Source: Arenimonas sp. GDDSR-1 (lineage in GTDB: Bacteria; Pseudomonadota; Gammaproteobacteria; Xanthomonadales; Xanthomonadaceae). Taken from it: DNA of 58,615 bases. Position numbers and translations under genes: made by a program. How positions within the stretch are numbered: the first letter of the stretch is position 1; every line of letters begins with the position of its first letter. The notes under the pieces are model-generated. The model was not told the DNA's origin, did no database searches, and saw only the letters and a program-made list of their open reading frames with translations. Below, in pieces: positions 45,705 to 54,424 of the stretch. The stretch lies in contig NZ_JAPDUI010000004.1 of the NCBI RefSeq assembly GCF_025980345.1, positions 1 to 58,615 of the forward strand, read 5' to 3'.

Positions 45705-46360
45705 GAACGCTTGACCGCTTCCTTGCGGAAGTCGGCGATGCGCCAGAGATAGAAACTGGCCAGTGTCCGGTAAGGCGCCCAGACCCGGCCGCGCAGCGCG
45801 AGGGCTTTGGGGTGCGGCATTTCCGGCAACCCATCCAGCAGCATGGCGCCCTGCCGCACGCCCAGATCGTCGATGGGCAGCACATCCGGCCGGCCGAGCC
45901 GGAACATCAGCATCATCTCCACGGTCCAGCGACCGATGCCGCGCGTCGGAACCAAGGCCGAAACGATGGCGTCGTCATCGAGATACTGCAACCGGCGCGA
46001 ATCCGGAATTTCCCCGGCTTTCTCGCGCCGGGCCAGGTCCCGCAGCGCCATCGTCTTGTTGCCGGAGACCCCGCAGCTGCGCAGTTGGGCATCACTCAGG
46101 CGCGCCAGAGTCCGGTGATGGAACCGCGGCTCGGCCATGGCCGCTTCGACCCGGCCAACAATGGTGGCGGCGGCTTTTCCGCTGAGTTGCTGGTACAGGA
46201 TGGCGCGTGCCAGGGCATCGGCCACATCAAAGGGCCGGCTCCATCCGGAGGAATAATCAATCGGCCCGATTTTACGGATCCAGGGCGCGAACGCCGGATC
46301 GGCCTTGACCAGAGCGCGACGCGCTACCGCAGCATCGAATCCGCGCTTATGCCGCGCCAT
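45695..46360 (-). CDS. AlkA-type DNA-3-methyladenine glycosylase
   Basis: Removes alkylated bases from DNA. The 221-residue protein has the helix-hairpin-helix GPD motif: LVPTRGIGRWTVEMMLMFRLG followed by PIDDLGV with the catalytic aspartate. ILYQQLSGKAAATIVGRV is also typical. There is no N-terminal AraC-like or Ada part. I start it at ATG 46360, which overlaps the GldG-like stop by 14 nt; ATG 46378 is an alternative. Last gene of the ABC operon. Confidence 0.88.
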   Translation of the reverse strand: MARHKRGFDAAVARRALVKADPAFAPWIRKIGPIDYSSGWSRPFDVADALARAILYQQLSGKAAATIVGRVEAAMAEPRFHHRTLARLSDAQLRSCGVSGNKTMALRDLARREKAGEIPDSRRLQYLDDDAIVSALVPTRGIGRWTVEMMLMFRLGRPDVLPIDDLGVRQGAMLLDGLPEMPHPKALALRGRVWAPYRTLASFYLWRIADFRKEAVKRSQS

Positions 46361-48161
46361 GACCGCCGACCCGGGCATAGTCTTTGAACATGCGGCGGCG
46401 GACCGCGATGACGCCAGCCACAATCAACAGCAGAAACGGCAGAGCGAATATATTCAACAGCTTGATGCGTTGCCCCAGACTCTCGACATCTTCATTCAAT
46501 TCGCGCTGGATCCGGCGAAGCTGCTTGCGCAGCGTGATTTTCCGTGCCGCCAGGGCGTTACGGCGTGGACTTTCAAGAACGGCATCGGTTTTGCCGCCGT
46601 CCTGCAGGGCATTGATTTCAGCCTGAACCCGGTCCAGTTCGGCCAGCAGACCGACCTGGCTGTCGCGGTAACGCTGTTCGGCCGTGCGGCGGAGCTGATC
46701 GACTTTTTCGAAGGGCCGTGAAACCATGCCGCGGCTGCGGATGGAAATCAGGTCATCCGAGCCGGACAGCTGGTCGATGATGTTGAAGAAGAAATCGCCG
46801 TTGCTGGCCTGGGCACTGAATACCGGTTCGCCGAACAGATTGCTTTCCAGCACCCAGAGGCGGTCGCTGAGGAAGTCGGTATCGCCGATGACGATGAAGT
46901 TGATCCCGGCTCCCTTTTCCCCGCGCGGCGGTGCCCCGGTGAACCGCGCTGCCAGCACGAAGGGTTCCTGGCTGGATACAAACTGATTCAGCAGTTTCTC
47001 GGGATCATCGGCGGCACTGCGGTAGGCCACGGCATCGATGGGTCTGGACGCATCGGAACTCTGCAGCAGGGGCTCGATGCGCAGCAGGCTGCTGTCGCGG
47101 ATATCCAGCGCACCGGCACTCGACAGGACGATGCGGTCGAGATCCGCGGTAACGACATCGCTCTGGTTCATGGCGGCACCCGGCAGACTGATCAGACCGG
47201 GATTGCGCTTGGGAAACTGGTTCTCGTTGAGCTGCATGAGCCAGGCATACTTGCTGTCGAGCACCACCTGGCCCGGATTGAAAACGATTCCCCATGGCTG
47301 CAGTAGCGCGGCGGCATCCGATCCGAGGGAGAGTTCGCCGCCGGTTCCGAACACCGGGACCGACTCTGCGTTCGGATCCAGCAGGATGACGGCATGGCGG
47401 CCGGCATTGATGTAGTTCTGGATCTGGCTCAGGCTGTCGGCCGGCCAGCCGCGCGGATGCATGACCCAGAGCACATCGACATCATCGGGAATTTTCAGCG
47501 CACGCGGCGACAGCGTCACCATCTCATAGCGTTCCGAGAGCTGGCGGAACGCGACCCAGGCCGGAGTGACCGGCCCGAAGGCGGGGTTGGCATTGCCGGT
47601 AACCGGAAGCTCCGTGACCAAGGCGACCTTCGGCCTGTCGATGCGCTGCACCGAGCGTATGAGTTTCGACAGCTCGTATTCCAGATGTTCCTCGGCCTCG
47701 GGCTTGACGAAGCCGATGGCCTTGCTGCGCCCCTCGGAAAGCGCCGTCAGTCCGAAATACAGGGGGCCTGAGCCGTCTTCCAGCGGAATGGCGGCGATGC
47801 CATTGGCGATGGCGGCATCCTCCGTGGCCGAGTAAGGCTCCGGATCGAGGACGCGGAAGGTGATCCGACCGCCCGATTGTGCCGCGTACTCTTCGACCTT
47901 TTCGATGACCCGGGTGGCGTACTGGCGGAACTGCGGATAGGGGCGTGCTTCCTTTTCGGAGTAGTACAGGGTCAATGCGACCGGCGTGCGGATGTCGCGA
48001 AGGATGTGAACGCTGCCCTCCGAGAGCGTGAACAGGCGCTTTTCGGTGAGATCGAGACGCACCGGCGGCATCATCACCAGCACCAGCTGGCAAAGCATGA
48101 AATAAATCCCGAACAGGACCATTCCTGCAAAAGCCAAGCGGGCCGGTGCCGGCATCCTCAT
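46347..48161 (-). CDS. GldG-like ABC transporter auxiliary protein
   Basis: A 604-residue protein with one helix near each end (about 12-32 and 575-594). The large domain between has segments LYYSEKEARPYPQFRQYATRVIEKVEEYA and DVLWVMHPRGWPADSLSQIQNYINAGRHAVILLDP, like the extracytoplasmic GldG/DUF4350-type module. A coiled coil lies just before the last helix. In Bacteroidetes, GldG belongs to a gliding ABC system; here gliding is not implied. Overlaps the permease gene by 4 nt. Confidence 0.8.
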   Translation of the reverse strand: MRMPAPARLAFAGMVLFGIYFMLCQLVLVMMPPVRLDLTEKRLFTLSEGSVHILRDIRTPVALTLYYSEKEARPYPQFRQYATRVIEKVEEYAAQSGGRITFRVLDPEPYSATEDAAIANGIAAIPLEDGSGPLYFGLTALSEGRSKAIGFVKPEAEEHLEYELSKLIRSVQRIDRPKVALVTELPVTGNANPAFGPVTPAWVAFRQLSERYEMVTLSPRALKIPDDVDVLWVMHPRGWPADSLSQIQNYINAGRHAVILLDPNAESVPVFGTGGELSLGSDAAALLQPWGIVFNPGQVVLDSKYAWLMQLNENQFPKRNPGLISLPGAAMNQSDVVTADLDRIVLSSAGALDIRDSSLLRIEPLLQSSDASRPIDAVAYRSAADDPEKLLNQFVSSQEPFVLAARFTGAPPRGEKGAGINFIVIGDTDFLSDRLWVLESNLFGEPVFSAQASNGDFFFNIIDQLSGSDDLISIRSRGMVSRPFEKVDQLRRTAEQRYRDSQVGLLAELDRVQAEINALQDGGKTDAVLESPRRNALAARKITLRKQLRRIQRELNEDVESLGQRIKLLNIFALPFLLLIVAGVIAVRRRMFKDYARVGGHGAA

Positions 48162-48895
48162 GCGCCGCCCCTGCGTGCCCTGAGCACCAGCAGATTGACC
48201 GTCAGCCAGAACGCCGCGGTCATGGCGAAAAACAGCGCATCGCGCAGATCGAGCACGCCGCGGATGACGGCATTCAGATGGGTCAGGAAGCTCATCGAAC
48301 TGATCAGGTCGACCGCATGCTGCGGAAACACCTCGCGTATCGGATTCAAAGCCAGGGGATATCCCGCCAGCAGGTAAAGCAGCAGGATCACCGCGGTCAG
48401 GATGTAAACCACCAGCTGGTTTTCACTGAACGAAGAAACACACAGTCCGACGGCCAGCATCGATGCCAGCATCAGGCTGCTGCCGAAATATCCGAGCATG
48501 ATCACGCCGTGATCCGGATCGCCCAGCCAGGCCAGAGTCAGCCAGAGCGGAAACGACAGCAGCAAGGCACTGACCGCCACGCACCAGAGTGCCGCGAATT
48601 TGGCCAGTACCAGCTGCCAGGGCGCCAGGGGCAAGGCATCCAGCAATTCGATGGTGCCTGATCGGAACTCTTCGGACCAGCTGCGCATGGACAAGGCCGG
48701 TACCAGCAGCAGACAGACCCAGGGCAGGAGCCGGAAATAGGCCTGCATGCTGGCCTGGCCGGTTTCGTAGAGGTCGCCGAGGTAGAACACGAAACTGTTC
48801 GAAAGCATCAGGAAAATGACCGCATACACCAGTGCCAGCGGCGTCCGGAAGTAGGCCAGCAATTCGCGTTTGAACACGGCCGCGAAGGCGTTCAT
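48158..48895 (-). CDS. ABC-2 type permease (GldF-like)
   Basis: A 245-residue membrane protein with six hydrophobic helices. ELLAYFRTPLALVYAVIFLML at the start, MRSWSEEFRSGTIELLDALPL in the first cytoplasmic loop and YLLAGYPLALNPI are typical ABC-2 permease features. It overlaps both the ATPase and the GldG-like gene by 4 nt. The cargo is unknown. Confidence 0.85.
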   Translation of the reverse strand: MNAFAAVFKRELLAYFRTPLALVYAVIFLMLSNSFVFYLGDLYETGQASMQAYFRLLPWVCLLLVPALSMRSWSEEFRSGTIELLDALPLAPWQLVLAKFAALWCVAVSALLLSFPLWLTLAWLGDPDHGVIMLGYFGSSLMLASMLAVGLCVSSFSENQLVVYILTAVILLLYLLAGYPLALNPIREVFPQHAVDLISSMSFLTHLNAVIRGVLDLRDALFFAMTAAFWLTVNLLVLRARRGGA

Positions 48896-49815
48896 GTTCT
48901 GGCCTCGCCGACGGTTTTTGCGAAGACTTCATCGAGGCGCCCGACTTCGAGACGCAGATCATGGTAGGGCACGCTTTTCTGAACCAGTCGTTCGGCGATG
49001 ATCTGGTTCTGCGGTTTGCTGCCCTGCACGAACACATACAGACGGCCGTCGGCCGCATTCTGCTCGAATCCGCTGATGCCCGAAAGCCCCTCGAGCGCGG
49101 CCCTTGCGGCAATGCTTTCACGGGCCACGAATGACACCGCGTTATGGTATTTCGACTGCAACAGCAGATCGTCGGTGCTTTCATCAAGCAGTTTACGGCC
49201 GGCAGCCATGATCAGGGTGCGCGGACACAGGGCCAACACGTCATCGATCTGGTGCGTACTCATCAATATGGCGCTGTTCTTGGCCAGCTCCTGGATCAGC
49301 CGGCGGACCTGCTGTTTCTGGATCGGATCCAGACCGTCCGTCGGTTCATCCAGAAGCAGGGCCGGAGGCCGGTGCAGGACCGCCGCCGCCAGAGCGACCC
49401 GCCGCATCGCCCCTTTGGACAGCGTCGAAACGGTCTGGTGTGCGATCGGATTCAGCCAGAGGCGCTCGCAGATGTCATCCACGGCCGACATGGCCAGTCT
49501 TCCGAGACTCCGTGCCGATGCGATGAAACGAAGATAGGAAAGCACCGTGGATTCCCGGTAAATCGGCGCATGCTCGGGCAGGTATCCGAGGTGTTGCCGG
49601 ACCGAGCGCGGATTCCGGACCGGATCAAAACCGGCAATGCTGACCGTGCCGGAGTCAGGCAGCAGGAATCCGGACAGCATCCGCATGCAGGTGGTCTTGC
49701 CGGCGCCGTTCGGGCCGAGCAATGCCGCGATTTCACCGGTTTCAACCCGGAAGCCGAGATCCTCGACCGCGGTAATCGCGCCGAAACGCTTGCTGATGCC
49801 TTCTGCCTGGATCAT
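48892..49815 (-). CDS. ABC transporter ATP-binding protein
   Basis: ATPase of an export-type ABC system, 307 residues. Walker A is GPNGAGKTT (about 37-45). The signature region reads VSTLSKGAMRRVALAAAVLH, which is SKGAM in place of the usual LSGGQ. Walker B is LLLDEPTDGLDP. A C-terminal extension of about 90 residues follows, as in DrrA/GldA-type proteins. A TTG at 49842 extends the frame, but the predicted promoter leaves it near or before the transcript start, so I prefer ATG 49815. Confidence 0.88.
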   Translation of the reverse strand: MIQAEGISKRFGAITAVEDLGFRVETGEIAALLGPNGAGKTTCMRMLSGFLLPDSGTVSIAGFDPVRNPRSVRQHLGYLPEHAPIYRESTVLSYLRFIASARSLGRLAMSAVDDICERLWLNPIAHQTVSTLSKGAMRRVALAAAVLHRPPALLLDEPTDGLDPIQKQQVRRLIQELAKNSAILMSTHQIDDVLALCPRTLIMAAGRKLLDESTDDLLLQSKYHNAVSFVARESIAARAALEGLSGISGFEQNAADGRLYVFVQGSKPQNQIIAERLVQKSVPYHDLRLEVGRLDEVFAKTVGEART

Positions 49816-49843
49816 CCCGCCCCACCCGTCCGGTTTGTTCAAG

Positions 49844-49871
49844 TGTATAGAAAAGCCGAGGATGCTGACAA
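49844..49871 (-). promoter_or_regulatory. Promoter of the ABC-GldG-alkA operon
   Basis: On the minus strand TTGTCA (49871-49866), 16 nt, TATACA (49849-49844), with the chosen ATG about 30 nt downstream. It begins just after the terminator of the SRPBCC gene. Confidence 0.55.
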
Positions 49872-49884
49872 CCGGCAGGCAAAG

Positions 49885-49909
49885 AAAAAGCGGGCCATGC
49901 CCGCTTTTT
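49885..49909 (-). terminator. Terminator of the SRPBCC gene
   Basis: AAAAAGCGGGC/GCCCGCTTTTT, an 11-bp stem with a 3-nt loop, 10 nt after the stop of the SRPBCC gene, ending in a T-run on the minus strand. Confidence 0.9.
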
Positions 49910-49918
49910 CAGTTCTGC

Positions 49919-50968
49919 TTACTTGATGGGCCAATAGACCTTGAATTTGGCGGTCTCGGTCATCATCAGCTGCGGCGGCACCAGGTACTCTTCATAGGCG
50001 CGGTCACGGGTTGAAGCACCGTTGACCATGGCCCAGGCGCGTACCGACTGACGTTCGCTTTCCAGACCGGTGGCATAACCGGTGTAATCGGTGGTTGCGG
50101 CACGGCCGCCCGGAATTTCTTCGAGGGTGACTTCCGCTTCGGTCCTGACATTCCAGGCACCGGTGCTTTCGCCGTTTTTGGTCACCGGCTGCACGACATC
50201 GAAGCTGTAGCTGTCGGAGGTGAACTCGTTGGTCACGATGCGCATCGGGCCTGCGGCCTGCAGGCCGTTGGCGGCGATGATCTTGTTGATCCAGGCCATT
50301 TTGTTCACGATGCCGGTGGCGATTTCGTTGTTGTCACGCTTGGAAATGACGGTGGCGACCAGGGCGTTCGTGGCCGGAACCTCGGTAAAGGTGATCGGAT
50401 TGACGCGGTCGGCATAGGACAGCTTCGGAACGGTGGCCAGGAAGGTGGTCAGACGCTTGGACCCGGCTTTGATCTTGTCGCCGACATTGCGCTCGACGTA
50501 CAGACCGGCATAGCGGCCGAGCAGATTCCAGCCGTAGTCGACTTCATAGATCTGGCGGATTTCGACATTCTTGTTGAGCGGTCCGGTGCGGTCGAGCAGG
50601 ATGGTCAGGAACTTGTCGCTGCCCTGCGAGGTATCTTCGATGGCGAACTTAATTTTTTCCTGCGGAACGCTTTCGATCAGCTTCCAGGTGCCGCTGCCGG
50701 TGGAACGGTTCAACGAGCTGTAGCTCATGGTGGCGCCCACGCCGGTGGCGGGGTCGCTGACCTGCGATTTCAACATGCTGTCCGAGCGCAGGACGTTCCA
50801 TTCGTCAAAACGGTTGAAGCCGTTGAGGACATCGTAAACGGTGCTGATCGGACGGTTGCTTTCGATTTTGTTTTCAACGGTGCGCTTCGAGGGCAGGAAA
50901 AGGCCGACGACTGCAAAAAGCGCCACAACGACGACCAGCGAAATCAGGAATTCGTAAATTCGGTTCAT
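49919..50968 (-). CDS. Membrane-anchored SRPBCC/polyketide cyclase-like protein
   Basis: A 349-residue protein with an N-terminal helix (about 6-27, LISLVVVVALFAVVGLFL) that anchors it. An SRPBCC-type ligand-binding domain (about 30-185: RPISTVYDVLNGFNRFDEWN) follows, with a second strand-rich half (about 190-349) that may be GyrI-like. GGAGAG precedes the ATG. Alone in its transcript. The ligand cannot be named from the sequence. Confidence 0.72.
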   Translation of the reverse strand: MNRIYEFLISLVVVVALFAVVGLFLPSKRTVENKIESNRPISTVYDVLNGFNRFDEWNVLRSDSMLKSQVSDPATGVGATMSYSSLNRSTGSGTWKLIESVPQEKIKFAIEDTSQGSDKFLTILLDRTGPLNKNVEIRQIYEVDYGWNLLGRYAGLYVERNVGDKIKAGSKRLTTFLATVPKLSYADRVNPITFTEVPATNALVATVISKRDNNEIATGIVNKMAWINKIIAANGLQAAGPMRIVTNEFTSDSYSFDVVQPVTKNGESTGAWNVRTEAEVTLEEIPGGRAATTDYTGYATGLESERQSVRAWAMVNGASTRDRAYEEYLVPPQLMMTETAKFKVYWPIK

Positions 50969-51085
50969 TTAAAGACTCTCTCCAGGGGCAAACTGCCCTT
51001 TCAGGCAATCAGTCCTAAAGGATACCATTTAATATCCGGATTGGGTTGGCCCGGACCGGCTCCTTGGGCCACGGCTGTGCGCCGT

Positions 51086-51727
51086 TTAGACGATTTTCAG
51101 TTCGAACGCCTTCAGCACCGCCCGGGTGCGGTCACGGACCCCCAGCTTGGACAGGATGTTGGACACGTGATTCTTGATGGTGCCTTCGGCTACATGCAGG
51201 GAATTGGCGATTTCCTTGTTGGAAAAGCCACCAGCCATCAGCCGCAGAATCTCGGTTTCACGCTCGGTCAAGGGGTCCGGGCGCTCGAGGCTGACAAAAT
51301 GGTTACTCATGCCCTCCAGCCCCGAAAGCAGCCGTTGCGACATCGCCGGCTGCACCAGCGATCCGCCTTTCGAGACCACCTGAATCGCCTCGACCAGCTG
51401 TTCCAGACTGACATCCTTGAGCAGATAGCCCTTGGCTCCGGCCTTGATTCCAGCCAACACCAGCTCATCGTCATCGAAGGTGGTCAGAATGATGGTGGGC
51501 GGCAAGCGGCCGGCCGCCGAGAGCTCCTGAACGGCTTCCAGCCCGGATTTGACCGGCATGCGCATGTCCATCAACACCACATCCGGGGCGATTTCCGGAA
51601 TGAGATCAATGGCCTGCTGGCCATCATTGGCTTCAGCCACAACCACGATATCCTCGGCCAACGACAGCAGGGATTTCACCCCTTGACGGACCAGGGTCTG
51701 GTCATCCACCAAAACGACTCGAATCAT
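51086..51727 (-). CDS. NarL/LuxR-family response regulator
   Basis: A 213-residue regulator. The receiver has acidic residues D8-D9 and phosphoacceptor D54 in VLMDMRMP. The LuxR-type helix-turn-helix at the C-terminus reads LTERETEILRLMAGGFSNKEIANSL, then VAEGTIKNHVSNILSKLGVRDR. AGGAG lies 8 nt before the ATG, overlapping the kinase stop, so the pair is coupled. Its targets are unknown; the gap of 117 nt to the SRPBCC gene is a candidate. Confidence 0.92.
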   Translation of the reverse strand: MIRVVLVDDQTLVRQGVKSLLSLAEDIVVVAEANDGQQAIDLIPEIAPDVVLMDMRMPVKSGLEAVQELSAAGRLPPTIILTTFDDDELVLAGIKAGAKGYLLKDVSLEQLVEAIQVVSKGGSLVQPAMSQRLLSGLEGMSNHFVSLERPDPLTERETEILRLMAGGFSNKEIANSLHVAEGTIKNHVSNILSKLGVRDRTRAVLKAFELKIV

Positions 51728-51730
51728 GCG

Positions 51731-52885
51731 TTAATCTCCTAGAGGCAGGGTAATGCTGACACTGAAACCATGACCGGGCGACGATTGAATCAACAGTTTG
51801 CCGTCAAGCGCCATGACCCGCTCCTTCATGCCTTGCAGGCCATTGCCGAGACGGGCCAGGGAAACACCGACGCCATTGTCTTCCGACTTTAAAATCAATA
51901 AATTATCCAGCTTTTGCAAGGAAATTTCGAGCTTTGAAGCGCCGGCATGTTTGATGGTGTTGGTGATCAATTCCTGCACACAGCGTAGAATCACCTGGGC
52001 GACACTGGAATCCTCGAGGGTCAACCCGGGATCGGCATGCAATTGGATGTCCAGATTGGGCATCGGCTGAACCAAGGGCGAAATCGCCGCCAAGATGTCG
52101 ATGGCACAACCTTCACGCATTTCCGAAACCGCTTCGCGCACATCGGAAAGCAACAACTTGGCCAGGGCATGGCTCTGCTTCACATGCTCCTGGGCCTTGC
52201 CTTCGCTCAAGTGGCCGGCCACTTCCAGATTCAGGCTCAGCGCGGTCAGATGGTGGCCCAACAGGTCGTGAAGCTCGCGGGAGATCCGCAGACGTTCGCC
52301 GACCCGGGAGTTTTCCGCCAGCAGAGTCCGTGCGGCGCGGAGTTCGGCGATCAGCCGGCGCTGCTCCTCCCGGGCCGCGGCCTGCTGCTTGGCGACGTAG
52401 CCGGTCACGAACACGAAGGTCGAAAATCCGGCGTACAGCAGGCTTTGCAGGAAGGCTTCCCACCAGGTCAGGCCATCCGAGCTGAAGATGAACACCGGGA
52501 TGACCAGCAGATGGCTGACCACCAGCCACAGCGAACCAAGCCGGACCGGCAACAGCCAGGGCAGAATGCCGGCAATGACGGTGAGCAGCATGCTGCCCAA
52601 TCCCGTTTCGGAATAATAACTTACGGCGATGGCGAACAGGGTGAGCAGCAGCAGGCTAACGCTGTCCCGCCAACCGCGACGGTAGATGTTGAGCTGGCCG
52701 GTCACCAGCAGATACAGCACGCCGAACGCCAGATAACTGAAAATCCAGCCGCTCACTGAAACCTGGCTCAACCCGCTTTGATCGAAACCCTGCCGCCAGG
52801 CATACAGCAAAGGAATGCCGACCATGCCCCAGGTAAACAATCCGGCAAAGCGCAGCAATTGCTGATGGTTGATGCGTGCATTCAT
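51731..52885 (-). CDS. DesK/NarL-class sensor histidine kinase
   Basis: A 384-residue kinase. Six membrane helices cover about residues 10-170 with no obvious periplasmic sensor domain, so the stimulus may be within the membrane. The HisKA_3 box RISRELHDLLGHHLTALSLN holds the phosphorylated His, and the ATPase part has ELITNTIKHAG and DNGVGV. ATG 52885 is preferred to an upstream in-frame ATG. Three nt before the regulator gene. Confidence 0.9.
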   Translation of the reverse strand: MNARINHQQLLRFAGLFTWGMVGIPLLYAWRQGFDQSGLSQVSVSGWIFSYLAFGVLYLLVTGQLNIYRRGWRDSVSLLLLTLFAIAVSYYSETGLGSMLLTVIAGILPWLLPVRLGSLWLVVSHLLVIPVFIFSSDGLTWWEAFLQSLLYAGFSTFVFVTGYVAKQQAAAREEQRRLIAELRAARTLLAENSRVGERLRISRELHDLLGHHLTALSLNLEVAGHLSEGKAQEHVKQSHALAKLLLSDVREAVSEMREGCAIDILAAISPLVQPMPNLDIQLHADPGLTLEDSSVAQVILRCVQELITNTIKHAGASKLEISLQKLDNLLILKSEDNGVGVSLARLGNGLQGMKERVMALDGKLLIQSSPGHGFSVSITLPLGD

Positions 52886-53037
52886 CGGGGAATGATACCC
52901 CCTAATCAATCACTTGCAAGCCGCCAGAAGTCATGCCTGCCGTTTTTCGTGCAAAAACTCTAACGCTGTTCCAGCTCTCCATGCGATAATTCCGCATCAA
53001 GCCGAAGACGGGCTGGTTGGATTCTGGAGTAGTCTCG

Positions 53038-53634
53038 ATGTCGATTTCGATCCGCGACGTGCAAGCGCACGAACTGGATGCCATTCTGGCCATGAACAAT
53101 GCCGCAGGAAGCGGAATTCTGCCGATGAACCAAGGGCAGATTCAGTATTTCTGGCAGCATGCCGATTATTTCCGCGTTGCCGAGTCCGATGACTGTCTGG
53201 TCGGCTTCCTGATTGCCATGACCCGCGATGCCGACTACGAAAGCAGCAATTTCCGCTGGTTCAAGGATCATTACGAGGCCTTCGTTTACGTCGACCGCAT
53301 CGTCATCGCCAAAGGCCAGCGCAGCGCCGGCATCGGCCGTCTGTTCTATGCCGACGTGCAGAGTTTCGCCGAAGTGCGTGCACCGGCGCTGGTTGCCGAG
53401 GTGTTCATCGAAGACAGTACCCACCCCGCCCTGCTTTTTCACGGCAGTTTCGGGTTCCATGAGGTCGGCCAGCATCAATTGCCGGACTCGCCGCTGCGTG
53501 CCGCCATGCTTTACAAGGACCTGTGCAGTTTTCCGTTTGTGCAGTCCAGTTATGGCGCCCAGCTGCCCCAGGTCAATTGGCTGAAATCCCGCCAGAAACC
53601 GCAGACCGGCGGCCATCTGGCCACGGGGACCTGA
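53038..53634 (+). CDS. GNAT family acetyltransferase
   Basis: A 198-residue protein with an N-terminal GNAT fold: SISIRDVQAHELDAILAMNN, then the acetyl-CoA loop QRSAGIGRLFY (about 103-113) and FHGSFGFHEVGQHQL. An extra tail of about 40 residues follows. GGAG lies 9 nt before the ATG. Its stop is 1 nt before minC, so it may be cotranscribed with minCDE. Substrate unknown. Confidence 0.85.
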   Translation: MSISIRDVQAHELDAILAMNNAAGSGILPMNQGQIQYFWQHADYFRVAESDDCLVGFLIAMTRDADYESSNFRWFKDHYEAFVYVDRIVIAKGQRSAGIGRLFYADVQSFAEVRAPALVAEVFIEDSTHPALLFHGSFGFHEVGQHQLPDSPLRAAMLYKDLCSFPFVQSSYGAQLPQVNWLKSRQKPQTGGHLATGT

Positions 53635-53635
53635 G

Positions 53636-54388
53636 ATGGGCGGTGCTTCGGTGAGCTACGAACAATGCGGCGAATTGAAATTCGGCCAAGTCGGCATCGC
53701 CAATCTGCGCATCCGCACGCTGGACCTCGCGGCACTGAAAGCCGAAATGCAGGAACGCGTCGAACGTGCGCCGAAACTGTTCCGGCATGCGGCCGTGATC
53801 CTCGATTTCAGCGCGCTGCCCGCCTGTCCCGATGCCGAAGCGACCGATGCCCTGATCGATGCGTTACGCGATGCCGGCGTCATGCCGGTGGCCATCGCCT
53901 ACGGTACGCCGGCCGTGGAAAAACTGGCTGAACAGGTCGGCTTGCCGATTCTGGCCAAGTTCAGAGCCTCATTTGAACGGGACGCCGCCGCCGAACCTGC
54001 TCCGCCAACGCCGGCACCCGAGCCCCGTACCGCAGCTGTTGCGGCGCCTGCCAATCAGGAACCCGGGCTGCTGCAGACCCAGCCATTGCGTTCGGGCCAG
54101 CAGGTTTACGCCGCCGGGCGTGATCTGACCGTCTGTGCCATGGTAGGCGCAGGCGCCGAGGCCATCGCCGACGGTTCCATCCATATTTACGGTCCGTTGC
54201 GCGGCCGCGCCCTGGCCGGCGCTTCCGGCAACGCCCAGGCCCGGATATTCTGCCGCGAATTCAACGCCGAGCTGGTCGCCATCGCCGGCACGTACAAGGT
54301 TCTGGACGAAATTCCGAAAAAACTGCTGGGCAAGGCGGTGCAGATCTGGCTCGACAAAGACCAGCTGCGCATCGAAGAACTGGCTTAA
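53636..54388 (+). CDS. minC: Septum site-determining protein MinC
   Basis: Inhibitor of FtsZ ring assembly. 250 residues: an N-terminal FtsZ-inhibiting domain (about 10-105), a Pro/Ala-rich linker (about 115-145), and the C-terminal beta-helix domain that binds MinD (VYAAGRDLTVCAMVGAGAEAIADGSIHIYGPLRGRALAG, read in parts). GTG at 53651 is a possible later start. First of minC-minD-minE. Confidence 0.95.
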   Translation: MGGASVSYEQCGELKFGQVGIANLRIRTLDLAALKAEMQERVERAPKLFRHAAVILDFSALPACPDAEATDALIDALRDAGVMPVAIAYGTPAVEKLAEQVGLPILAKFRASFERDAAAEPAPPTPAPEPRTAAVAAPANQEPGLLQTQPLRSGQQVYAAGRDLTVCAMVGAGAEAIADGSIHIYGPLRGRALAGASGNAQARIFCREFNAELVAIAGTYKVLDEIPKKLLGKAVQIWLDKDQLRIEELA

Positions 54389-54424
54389 TATGATTCACCG
54401 ACATTGACAGACAAGGAGCGCATT

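Noticed and set aside
46347-49815. GldFG-like genes as evidence of gliding motility
   Set aside because: Only the generic ABC-2/GldG fold is present; none of the other gliding genes are here and the family is widespread in non-gliding bacteria.
54404-54409. TTGACA just before minD, resembling a -35 box
   Set aside because: No -10 is found at the right distance before the minD start; it lies inside the ribosome-binding region.
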